Origin: Caulobacter sp. NIBR2454
GTDB lineage: Bacteria > Pseudomonadota > Alphaproteobacteria > Caulobacterales > Caulobacteraceae
DNA: 64,000 nt
Reading direction: 5' to 3'
Assembly (NCBI RefSeq): GCF_027474405.1
Contig: NZ_CP114871.1
Span: forward strand, 2,799,001 to 2,863,000
Part shown: piece by piece, positions 56,450-64,000 of the stretch
How the letters are laid out: the number at the start of each line of letters is the position of its first letter
Position numbering within the stretch: the first letter of the stretch is position 1
The notes under the pieces: model-generated
Databases searched by the model: none
Seen by the model: only the letters and a program-made list of their open reading frames with translations
What the model was told of the DNA's origin: nothing
Made by a program: the position numbers and the translations under genes

Positions 56450-57172
56450 CTATTTCAGCGCATAGCTGACCGTGGTCACCACCCGCAGACGCTTCATGAT
56501 CGAGGCGTCGGGCCCCTGATCGTTGACCGGATCGCGGGCCTGGATTTCGAAGGAACCCTGGGTGGCCCGGCTGATGCCGCCGATAGACGCGCCGCTGTCG
56601 CGAGCGAACTGTTCGGCTCCGCTGCGGGCGCTGGCGGTGGCCTCCTTGATCATGGCCGGACGCACATCGTTGAGCTTGGTGAAGACATAGGACGCGCCGC
56701 GGAAGTCCTGCAGCACCACCCCCTGGCGAACCAGATCCGACAGCGCCCGCGTGGTGCCCTGCACCCGGTCCACGTTTGTCGATCGCACCGAAACCGTCTG
56801 GGCCAGGATGTAGCGGGCGCGAGCGTTCTGCGGGCTGTATTCGCGGGCGTTGTTGTCGATCACCTCCAGCCGGCCAAGATCGATCTCCTCCGGCTTGAAT
56901 CCCTGAGCGGTCAGGAAGCCGCGCACCTTGCCGATGTCGGCGTCGATAGCGGCCTGCACCTGGGAAAGCTCGTCGCCGGACTGGGTGAAGCGCAGCGGCA
57001 TCACCGCCAGGTCGGCCTTGGCGTCACGCTCGGCCAGGCCACGCACGGTCACGGTCCGATCGCCCGTCCGCGCATCGACGATACCAGCCCCGATCAGGCC
57101 GCCGCCAACCGCGACGCCGATAGCCAGAAGCCCGCCAGCCACAGCGGCCGGCAGCAGACGATTATCGCTCAT
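56450..57172 (-). CDS. SIMPL (DUF541) domain protein
   Basis: A 240-residue envelope protein with an N-terminal helix (residues 8-30), then a SIMPL domain starting T-V-R-G-L-A-E-R and ending with the S-I-G-G-I-S-R-A-T segment. SIMPL proteins (BP26/OMP28-like) form channel-like oligomers in the periplasm; their role is poorly known, sometimes tied to oxidative stress. Confidence 0.85.
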   Translation of the reverse strand: MSDNRLLPAAVAGGLLAIGVAVGGGLIGAGIVDARTGDRTVTVRGLAERDAKADLAVMPLRFTQSGDELSQVQAAIDADIGKVRGFLTAQGFKPEEIDLGRLEVIDNNAREYSPQNARARYILAQTVSVRSTNVDRVQGTTRALSDLVRQGVVLQDFRGASYVFTKLNDVRPAMIKEATASARSGAEQFARDSGASIGGISRATQGSFEIQARDPVNDQGPDASIMKRLRVVTTVSYALK

Positions 57173-57270
57173 CGAAAACTCTCCAGGGACGCAGGAACGC
57201 GTCGTCAGGAGTGCTAACGCACAGCCGCCACCAAATGGCTGAAGCCGCGGTTCAGCTCGCGTTCATCGGC

Positions 57271-58686
57271 TCAGGCCAAGGCGGCGCGCATGGCCTCGAT
57301 CCTGGAAAGCTTGGCTTGCAGGGGCGCCCAGTCGTCGCCGTCGGCGATCGGCGCCCACAGGGCCTCGACCTCCTCGATCAGCAGTTCTTCCGGCTCGGCG
57401 TTCTGGAAATAGGCGGCCGTCAGCCGCTCGGGCCGCACGGAATCATGACGGGCCAGCAGATCACGGAACGCCGCGAACCCTTGGGATCGATAGGCTTCAC
57501 CGCGCACGCCGTTCATCGCCCGCGCTTCGGACACCTGGCCGCCGAACCAGTCGAAGAACACCGGCTCCCAGCGAACCGCATCGCCGGCCTCGGCCATGGC
57601 GCGGAAAAGGGTGCTGATCAGCTCCACGTCCGCCGCTTCGCCCGCGCTGGCCACGCCCAGGCGATCTCGGACCGCCGCTTGCAAGGCGGTCCGATAGGAT
57701 GGATCGAAGCTGTTCAAAGCGGCCACCAGCCCGTCAGAGCCGGTCACCAGCGTCAGGCACGCCGCCAGTTGCTGCAGGTTCCAGAACGCCGCCTCCGGCT
57801 GACGGCCAAAGCTGTAGAGCCCGGTCTGGTCGAAATAGGCGGCGGTGAAGGCCGGGTCGTTGCGCGGCAGGAATCGCCACGGGCCGTAGTCGAAGCTCTC
57901 GCCCGTCACCACCATGTTGTCGGTGTTCAGCACCCCATGAACGAAGCCGGCCGCCATCCACCGCGCGGTCAGGTTGGCGGTGCGTTTGACGGTCTCGGCC
58001 AGCATGGCGGCCGGCAGGTCAGGCTCTCCCGACAAATGCGGGAAATAGACCTCGACCACATGCTCCACCAGCTGGCCGATCAGGTCCGCCCGGTCGAAGA
58101 ACGCGTGGCGCTGGAAGGTCCCGAAGCGGATGTGGCTGTGCGACAGCCGGGTCAGAACGGCCGAGCGCGTCGGGCTCGGCTCGTCCCCCCGAACCAGTTG
58201 CTCCCCGGTCTCCACCAGCGAAAAGGCGCGGGAGGTCGGCACGCCTTGCGCCTCCAGCATCGTGGCGGCCAGGATTTCGCGCACCCCGCCCTTCAAGGTC
58301 AGGCGGCCATCGCCGCTGCGCGACCACGGCGTCTGGCCCGAGCCCTTGGTCGCCAGGTCGAGCAGTCGGTCGCTCCCCGCCTCGCGTAGCTGGGCGAACA
58401 GGAACCCCCGCCCGTCGCCCAACTCGGGATTGTAGGTGCGGAACTGATGCCCGTGATAGCGCATGGCCAGCGGCGCGGGCTGGTTGTCGGGCAAGGCCTC
58501 GAACCGCCCGAAATGCGCCAGCCATTCAGCGTCGGTCAGCGTCTCCAGCCCCGCCGTCGCGGCGGCGCGGTCGTTGCGATGGCGCAGGATCGTCTGCGGG
58601 AAATCCGCGGGCGCCACCACGTCGGCGAAATCAGTCCCGAGGGCGGCGAAACGGGGATCTGGGCGATAGTCAGAGGAGACGGGCAT
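57271..58686 (-). CDS. selO: Protein AMPylase SelO (YdiU/UPF0061)
   Basis: A 471-residue pseudokinase-fold enzyme that transfers AMP from ATP to Ser/Thr/Tyr of redox-related proteins. Marks: Y-H-G-H-Q-F near residue 77, L-G-D-G-R-G near 88, K-G-S-G-Q-T-P-W-S-R near 114, and the active-site H-G-V-L-N-T-D-N plus F-D-Y-G-P near 255-270. The ATG at 58686 (M-P-V-S-S-D) fits the family; the ATG-like start at 58770 adds an unlike leader. The C-terminus matches forms without selenocysteine. Confidence 0.92.
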   Translation of the reverse strand: MPVSSDYRPDPRFAALGTDFADVVAPADFPQTILRHRNDRAAATAGLETLTDAEWLAHFGRFEALPDNQPAPLAMRYHGHQFRTYNPELGDGRGFLFAQLREAGSDRLLDLATKGSGQTPWSRSGDGRLTLKGGVREILAATMLEAQGVPTSRAFSLVETGEQLVRGDEPSPTRSAVLTRLSHSHIRFGTFQRHAFFDRADLIGQLVEHVVEVYFPHLSGEPDLPAAMLAETVKRTANLTARWMAAGFVHGVLNTDNMVVTGESFDYGPWRFLPRNDPAFTAAYFDQTGLYSFGRQPEAAFWNLQQLAACLTLVTGSDGLVAALNSFDPSYRTALQAAVRDRLGVASAGEAADVELISTLFRAMAEAGDAVRWEPVFFDWFGGQVSEARAMNGVRGEAYRSQGFAAFRDLLARHDSVRPERLTAAYFQNAEPEELLIEEVEALWAPIADGDDWAPLQAKLSRIEAMRAALA

Positions 58687-58884
58687 GGCATGCAAATGCG
58701 CGCGACGGCCATGCGGACGCAAGTCTCGACCGCCACCCCCTCGACAAGCGAGCACGGGGTTGGCTATCAAACCCCTAGAGATCAGGTCGCCGCGGCGGCC
58801 AGGCTGGCGCCCCCGAGGCGAATCCGGTCCGACGCCCGTCGATAACCTGGCGTCACGACAGGTTCACCCGATACGGAGACCGCC

Positions 58885-60102
58885 GTGGCGCGCAAGATTA
58901 CGCTAGATTTCCTCAAGACCGAGGCCGCCTCCGGCGCCGCGCTCGGCCTCGCCGCCATGGCGGCCCTCTTCATCGCCAACTCGCCCTGGTCGGGCGATTA
59001 CTTCTATTGGCTCAAGAGCGTCCACGCCCTCCAGCTTGGTCCGATCAGCCTGGAGCTGACGGTCTCCGAATGGATCAAGGAAGGGCTGATGGCCATCTTC
59101 TTCCTCGTCGTAGGGATGGAGATCAAATACGAGATCCTGCGCGGAGAGCTGAGCGATCCACGCCGACTCGCGACCCCCGTGCTGGCGGCGCTCGGCGGCA
59201 TGGCCGGTCCCGCGGCGGTCTATCTCGCCCTAAGCCATTTCATGGGCGCCCCGTCCGGCGGCTGGCCCATTCCGCTGGCCACCGACATCGCCTTCGCCCT
59301 GGCCGTCTTCGGCTTCGTGGGCAAGGGCCTGCCCTCGTCCCTACGCATCTTCCTGCTGACCCTGGCCATCGTCGACGACCTGGGCGCCATCGCCCTTATC
59401 GCCCTGCTGTTCAGCGATGGAGCGAATTTCGTCCCTCTCGCCGGCGTGGCGGCCCTTCTGGTGGTGGGCGCTCTGGTGGCGGCGCGTGTTCGCATCACCG
59501 CGCCGTTCTGGGTGATCGGCTTCGCCGCGGTCTGGTACCTGACCGTGCTTTCGGGCCTCAGCACTTCGCTCACCGCCGTGGCCTTCGCCATGATCGTCCC
59601 GCTGCAGGCGCGCAAGGAGAACCGCCAGAGCCCGATCAAGGAGGCGATCCACGATCTCCACCCCTACAACGCCTTCCTGGTCCTGCCGTTGTTCGCCTTC
59701 GCCAAGGCGGGCGTCTCGTTCGCCGGAATGTCGGCCTCGGCCTTCATCTCGCCCCTCGTGGTGGCCATCGCGCTTGGCCTGTTCCTGGGCAAGCAGGCGG
59801 GGGTCTTCGCCATGGCCGTCCTGGCTTCGCGCCTGGGAATCGGAGCCCGTCCCACCGGCGCCACCTGGATGCAGGTCTACGGCGTGTCCGTCCTGTGCGG
59901 GGTCGGCTTCACCATGAGCCTCTTCATCGGCGTGCTCGCCTTCCCCGGCGCGGTGGATTCCCCTATCCAGATCGAGGTGAAGCTGGGCGTACTGGGGGGC
60001 TCGCTGCTGTCGGTGATCTGGGCGGCCATCATCCTGTCACGGGCGCGGCGGGCGACGCCCGCGGATACGGACGGGGTCGAACGCGACCAGATCGCGGTCT
60101 GA
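58885..60102 (+). CDS. nhaA: Na+/H+ antiporter NhaA
   Basis: A 405-residue inner-membrane antiporter starting at GTG 58885. It has about twelve membrane segments, the A-T-D-I-A-F-A-L-A motif near 131 and the cation-binding pair I-V-D-D-L-G-A near 160, and the C-terminal C-G-V-G-F-T-M-S-L-F-I motif. Maintains pH and Na+ balance. Confidence 0.96.
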   Translation: MARKITLDFLKTEAASGAALGLAAMAALFIANSPWSGDYFYWLKSVHALQLGPISLELTVSEWIKEGLMAIFFLVVGMEIKYEILRGELSDPRRLATPVLAALGGMAGPAAVYLALSHFMGAPSGGWPIPLATDIAFALAVFGFVGKGLPSSLRIFLLTLAIVDDLGAIALIALLFSDGANFVPLAGVAALLVVGALVAARVRITAPFWVIGFAAVWYLTVLSGLSTSLTAVAFAMIVPLQARKENRQSPIKEAIHDLHPYNAFLVLPLFAFAKAGVSFAGMSASAFISPLVVAIALGLFLGKQAGVFAMAVLASRLGIGARPTGATWMQVYGVSVLCGVGFTMSLFIGVLAFPGAVDSPIQIEVKLGVLGGSLLSVIWAAIILSRARRATPADTDGVERDQIAV

Positions 60103-60219
60103 AACCTGAGGACGTAACCCTCGCCTATCCCTTGCCGCTTCGGGGATTTGCCGGAACGCCGATCCCCCGCCGTACCCAATCGACGAAAGCGACGTAGGGT
60201 AAGCCGCTCATACGCTGTC

Positions 60220-60391
60220 GCTTTTGCGACACATCGCCCGGATTCCGTTGCGCTGTAAGGGATTCCGCTTGCTCGACTTGCAGAACCTGATTTAGCTGAA
60301 CGCTTGTTCGAATGCGCTGGTCTCGGCTGGCGTGGTCGATCTGCCAAACGCGGGGCTCGACATCCGCGTGGACACAAAACTGAGGTAGGAA
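60220..60391 (+). promoter_or_regulatory. Upstream region of the TonB-dependent receptor
   Basis: The 289-base gap after nhaA holds a perfect GTCGC-TTTT-GCGAC hairpin near 60220 and a direct repeat GGATTCCG (60239 and 60263 region). A GAGGTAGGA lies before the ATG at 60392. No specific regulator site (such as Fur) was recognised. Confidence 0.3.
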
Positions 60392-62794
60392 ATGCACTTC
60401 ACCCGATTCATCCGACGCTCGGCGTCCGTCCTGGTTTTGGCGTCCGCCGCTGCTGGCGCGGCCCATGCACAGGACGCGTCGACGATCGACGCCATCATCG
60501 TCACCGCCCAGAAGCGCGAGCAGAACCTGCAGGACGTGCCGATCGTCGTCACCGCCCTGCCGCAACAGCTGCTGCAGGACAACGGCGTCAAGGACATCAA
60601 GGATCTCCAGATCCTCACCCCGGGCCTGAACGTGGCCTCGACGTCCAACGAGACCAACACCACCGTCCGCATCCGCGGCGTCGGCACCGTCGGCGACAAC
60701 CCCGGCCTGGAATCGTCGGTGTCGGTGAACATCGACGGCGTCTATCGCCCCCGTAACGGCGTGGCCTTCAACGACCTGGGCGAGCTTGAGCGCATCGAAG
60801 TGCTGAAGGGCCCGCAAGGCACCCTGTTCGGCAAGAACACCTCGGCCGGCGTCATCAACGTCATCACCAAGGGTCCGGAATTCGAATTCGGCGCGGAAGC
60901 CGAAGCGACCTTCGGCAACTACGGCGCCAAGGGCGGCTCGGTGGCCGTCACCGGCCCGATCATCGCCGACAAGCTGGCCGGCCGCCTGTTCGCCGCCACC
61001 CGCAAGCGCGACGGCTTCTATGACATCGTCACCGGCGCGGGTCCCCGCACCAACAAGGAAGACGCCAACCAGGACTACTACACCGTCCGCGGCCAGCTGC
61101 TCTTCACCCCGAACGAAAGCGTCGATGTCCGCCTGATCGCCGACTACACCAAGCGTGAGGAAAGCTGCTGCGTCGGCGTCCAGATCGTCAACGGCGCGAC
61201 CGCCCCTATCGTCAACGCCCTGGGCGGCGGCAATGGCCTGTCGATCCCGGTGCGCCCGTTCGAGCGTGTCTCCTACGCCAACCGTCCGACCGATCAGAAC
61301 ATCGAGGACATGGGCGTCTCGATGGAGGTCAATTGGGACCTCGAAGCCCTCGGCGGCGCGACCCTGACCTCGGTCACCGCGGCGCGCAACTGGAAGACCG
61401 CCAACGGTCAGGACATCGACTTCACGACGATGGACCTCGCCTACCGTACGCCTGACTGGAGCACCGAGTTCGGCCAGTTCAGCCAGGAACTGCGCCTGGC
61501 CGGCCGCACCGAGCGCCTCGACTGGCTGTTCGGCGTGTTCTACGCCAAGGAAGACCTGGAGCAGTACACGCCCTTCGTGTTCGGCACCCAGTACGAGACC
61601 TATCTGAGCCTGCTGCTGTCGGGCGGGACCAACGCCAACCTGGTCTCGATCCTGACCGGCCTGCCCGCTGGCCAGGCCTTCGCGCCCGGCGCCGGCGCTC
61701 GCGACACCTACGACCAGAAGGCCAAGAGCCTGGCGTTCTTCACGAACAACACCTTCAAGGTCACCGACGCCTTCGATATCACGCTCGGCCTGCGCTACAC
61801 GCGGGAAGAGAAGGACCTGGCGACCCGGTACACCAACGCTCCGGGCACCAATGGCTGCGCCGCCGCCCTTAGCCGCGTGCCATTCATCGCTGGCGCTGTC
61901 GGCGCCGCGAATGCGCCTACGGTGCTGGGCAACATCTGTCTGCCCTGGACCGACCCGGGCTTCGCCAACCGCGGCACGCAGCAGGCCCGTGAAGAGGACA
62001 AGCTGACCGGCACCCTCAAGGCGTCCTACCGCTGGAACGACGACGTCATGACCTACGCCTCGTTCGCGCGCGGCTACAAGGCGGGCGGTTTCAACCTCGA
62101 CCGCGCCCGCATCGGTCTGGGCGTGGTCAATCCCGACACCGCCTTCGCCGAAGAAATGGTCGATTCCTGGGAGCTCGGTGCCAAGACCAGCTGGCTGAAC
62201 CGCACGCTGTCGCTGAACGCCGCCGCCTTCCACCAGGAGTTCACCGGCTTCCAGCTGAACGCCTTCACTGGCACCAGCTACATCGTCACCTCGATCCCAA
62301 AGGTCAAATCCGTCGGCGTCGACACCGACCTGCTGTGGTTCACGCCGCTTGACGGCCTGACCCTGCAGGGCGGCGTCACCTACGCCCTGACCGAGTACGG
62401 CCAGTTCACCCCGGGCCCCGGCGTTTCGCCGCGCCTGCCGAACGCTCGCCTGTCCTTCGCCCCGCTGTGGTCGGGTTCGATGGCCGCCAGCTACAAGCGC
62501 AACCTCGGCGACACGCTGATGATGCGCACCAGCCTCAGCGCCAAGTACAGCTCGACCTTCAACACCGGTTCGGACCTGCACCCAGCCAAGGTGCAGCCTG
62601 AGATGTGGCTCCTGAACGGCCGTATCGCGGTCGGCACCCAGGACGAGCGCTGGACCGCCGAGCTGTGGGCCCAGAACCTGCTGGACGAAGAATACTATCA
62701 GGTCGGCTACGACGCCCCGCTGCAAAGCGGCGGCTACGACGCCTTCCTCGGCGCCCCGCGCACCTACGGCGTGACCCTGCGGGCCAAGTTCTAG
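60392..62794 (+). CDS. TonB-dependent outer-membrane receptor
   Basis: An 800-residue receptor: signal peptide ending A-A-H-A-Q near residue 26, a TonB box in I-I-V-T-A-Q-K-R, a plug domain (about 40-150, with V-L-K-G-P-Q-G-T-L-F-G-K-N-T-S-A-G) and a 22-strand barrel ending in Phe. The A-Q-K-R-E-Q-N-L-Q-D-V-P start is that of the sphingomonad/Caulobacter type, often for sugars, vitamins or plant compounds rather than siderophores. No adjacent transport genes reveal the ligand. Confidence 0.93.
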   Translation: MHFTRFIRRSASVLVLASAAAGAAHAQDASTIDAIIVTAQKREQNLQDVPIVVTALPQQLLQDNGVKDIKDLQILTPGLNVASTSNETNTTVRIRGVGTVGDNPGLESSVSVNIDGVYRPRNGVAFNDLGELERIEVLKGPQGTLFGKNTSAGVINVITKGPEFEFGAEAEATFGNYGAKGGSVAVTGPIIADKLAGRLFAATRKRDGFYDIVTGAGPRTNKEDANQDYYTVRGQLLFTPNESVDVRLIADYTKREESCCVGVQIVNGATAPIVNALGGGNGLSIPVRPFERVSYANRPTDQNIEDMGVSMEVNWDLEALGGATLTSVTAARNWKTANGQDIDFTTMDLAYRTPDWSTEFGQFSQELRLAGRTERLDWLFGVFYAKEDLEQYTPFVFGTQYETYLSLLLSGGTNANLVSILTGLPAGQAFAPGAGARDTYDQKAKSLAFFTNNTFKVTDAFDITLGLRYTREEKDLATRYTNAPGTNGCAAALSRVPFIAGAVGAANAPTVLGNICLPWTDPGFANRGTQQAREEDKLTGTLKASYRWNDDVMTYASFARGYKAGGFNLDRARIGLGVVNPDTAFAEEMVDSWELGAKTSWLNRTLSLNAAAFHQEFTGFQLNAFTGTSYIVTSIPKVKSVGVDTDLLWFTPLDGLTLQGGVTYALTEYGQFTPGPGVSPRLPNARLSFAPLWSGSMAASYKRNLGDTLMMRTSLSAKYSSTFNTGSDLHPAKVQPEMWLLNGRIAVGTQDERWTAELWAQNLLDEEYYQVGYDAPLQSGGYDAFLGAPRTYGVTLRAKF

Positions 62795-62879
62795 GAGCGT
62801 GGCAGCCGAAAGTGGCGGCCGGTTTCGGCGGCCTCCACGCGACAAGCTGAAAGACGCGTCAGACGTCAGACTGAAAGCT

Positions 62880-62916
62880 GGGCGGTCCGGAGCAATCCGG
62901 GCCGCCCTATTCTTTT
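62880..62916 (+). terminator. Terminator of the TonB-dependent receptor gene
   Basis: 12-bp stem (62880-62891 with 62896-62907, one G-U pair) over the GCAA loop, then TATTCTTTT. A second longer inverted repeat lies before it at about 62797-62840. Confidence 0.85.
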
Positions 62917-62921
62917 GGGGA

Positions 62922-63704
62922 TCAGCCCAGTTCGCGCGAGCGCTTCACGGCGGCGGTGACCGCGTGGGTCATCATCCGGGGCAGGCCGTTCTCGCCCAGC
63001 AGGATATCCAGCGCCGCCTGGGTGGTGCCGTTGGGCGAGGTCACCTGCCGGCGCAATTCGGCCGGCGGCGTGTCGGAGGCGCCCATCAGGGCCGCGGCCC
63101 CGACTATGGTGGAGCGCGCCAGTTCGGCCGCCGCCTCCGGCGTCAGACCCTGGCTCACGCCCGCGCCTTCCAACGCCTCGACCAGGGCGTACAGATAGGC
63201 TGGCGCCGAGCCCGACACCGCCGTCGCGGCGTGCATCAGGCCCTCATCGGTCAGATCAACCGTCGTGGCGATGGGATCGAACAACTGGTGGGCCAGGGCG
63301 CGTGCTTCCGGCGTTGTCGCATAGACGCTGACCGTGCCCTTGGCGACGGCCACGGCTGTGGTCGGCATGACCCGCGCCACGACGCGATCGCCGAACGCTT
63401 GGCTGAGGTCCTGGGACGAGACGCCCGCGACGATGGAGACGATCACCGCGTCCTTGGCCAGCAGGCCGGAGACATCCTCGGCCACGGCGCGCCACACCTG
63501 CGGCTTCACCGCTAGGATCACGGTTTTGGCGGTCTTGAGAACCTTGGGATCGGGATTGAGCTGCGCGCCCGACGCGACGAAGGTCTCGTCGAGGTTGGGG
63601 TCGCGAATAATCAGGTCGGAGGTCGAGACGGCGCCCGTCAGGCGCCAGCCGTCGATGATGGCGCCGCCCATGCGGCCCGCGCCCAGCAGGAGAATTGGAG
63701 TCAT
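62922..63704 (-). CDS. proC: Pyrroline-5-carboxylate reductase
   Basis: A 260-residue NAD(P)H-dependent enzyme making proline from pyrroline-5-carboxylate. The N-terminal Rossmann motif is G-A-G-R-M-G-G-A; the A-V-K-P-Q motif is near residue 66, and the C-terminal dimerisation domain has A-V-S-G-S-A-P-A-Y near 160 and S-P-N-G-T-T near 222. Convergent with the TonB receptor gene. Confidence 0.95.
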   Translation of the reverse strand: MTPILLLGAGRMGGAIIDGWRLTGAVSTSDLIIRDPNLDETFVASGAQLNPDPKVLKTAKTVILAVKPQVWRAVAEDVSGLLAKDAVIVSIVAGVSSQDLSQAFGDRVVARVMPTTAVAVAKGTVSVYATTPEARALAHQLFDPIATTVDLTDEGLMHAATAVSGSAPAYLYALVEALEGAGVSQGLTPEAAAELARSTIVGAAALMGASDTPPAELRRQVTSPNGTTQAALDILLGENGLPRMMTHAVTAAVKRSRELG

Positions 63705-63745
63705 GGGGTCGTCTTAAACCCCATTTCTCCGTTCCGCGACAAAGA

Positions 63746-64000
63746 TCAGGCTTGGCCGACCGTCTCGAACATGCAGGCGGCCATGGCCTCGTCCGGGGTC
63801 TTGGCCTTGTGCAGCAGGAAGTCGAACGCCGGATAGAAGCGGTCGGCCGCCTCCATGGCCGCGTCGATCATCGACGCCGCCTGACCCAGGGTGGGGCGGT
63901 CGCTGCTGGGCAGGGACATCGAGTGGCGGAACACCACCTCGCCGTCCTCGGCCCAGATCTCGAAATGGCCCAGCCAGCAGCGCTGATTGATCAGGCTGAG
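63746..64000 (-). CDS. YbjN-domain protein, 5' end beyond the window
   Basis: The C-terminal 84 residues of a protein whose frame stays open to the window edge. The visible part, with F-E-I-W-A-E-D-G-E-V-V-F-R-H-S then a helix ending F-L-L-H-K, fits the YbjN family (sensory-transduction-type fold). The GTG at 63937 is internal. In alphaproteobacteria this gene commonly precedes proC, as here, with a 41-base gap. Confidence 0.8.
   Translation of the reverse strand, partial: LSLINQRCWLGHFEIWAEDGEVVFRHSMSLPSSDRPTLGQAASMIDAAMEAADRFYPAFDFLLHKAKTPDEAMAACMFETVGQA

Noticed and set aside
60125..62845. 906-codon minus-strand ORF opposite the TonB-dependent receptor
   Set aside because: Translation is Val/Gly/His/Gln-rich without domains; the plus strand has a complete receptor with signal peptide and TonB box.

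Overview
The window is one contiguous, gene-dense, GC-rich alphaproteobacterial chromosome segment. The content points to Caulobacter or a close relative: a CarD/CdnL regulator, an HWE-type sensor kinase, UrcA, TorF and DUF3617 family proteins, a FadR-linked D-mannonate dehydratase, a Tad/Flp pilus locus, and a surface protein whose C-terminal half resembles, from memory, the N-terminal LPS-anchoring part of the Caulobacter S-layer protein RsaA. I see no insertion sequence, prophage, CRISPR array or rRNA; one tRNA-Arg(CCU) is present.

Layout. 1-8.8 kb: 3' end of cobT coupled to a phytase-like lipoprotein, an UrcA protein, rpmB, a DUF3617 protein, an AraC regulator, a serine hydrolase, an OsmC-like protein, an RsmC-like methyltransferase and an RsuA-type pseudouridine synthase. 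8.9-13.4 kb: an RNA-metabolism block (SUV3-like helicase, S4 protein), then fdxA and cdnL. 13.4-19.5 kb: HWE kinase, dctA, tRNA-Arg, a capsule-type glycosyltransferase, and a cyclic-nucleotide-domain/thioredoxin-reductase-like fusion. 19.5-28.7 kb: a complete kdp potassium operon on the minus strand (27-aa ORF, kdpF, A, B, a TorF porin, C, D, E). 28.8-34.7 kb: TSUP permease, HxlR regulator divergent from an acyl-CoA dehydrogenase-like flavoprotein, a LuxR-type regulator fused to an apparently dead alpha/beta hydrolase, and a Tat-exported hydrolase. 34.7-40.3 kb: a hexuronate/pectin module (manD, GntR-FCD regulator, GH105 hydrolase, large secreted protein) sharing an 11-bp operator-like palindrome at three sites. 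41.0-51.4 kb: a twelve-gene Tad/Flp pilus operon in which most genes overlap or abut. 51.4-55.5 kb: a DNA-binding PAS/degenerate GGDEF-EAL regulator and the RsaA-like surface protein, linked by five copies of a palindrome related to ACCCA-N3-TGGGT. 55.5-64 kb: PEP-mutase-family enzyme, SIMPL protein, SelO, nhaA, a TonB-dependent receptor, proC and the 3' part of a YbjN-domain gene.

The strongest candidate for an undescribed system is 41-55.5 kb. There an output-type regulator with non-canonical c-di-GMP domains sits between a pilus operon and an S-layer-anchor-like protein, with one palindrome at its own start codon and four clustered before the surface-protein gene. The second is the uronate regulon at 34.7-40.3 kb, which also holds a possible small RNA. 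All family assignments are by eye from motifs; no database search was possible.
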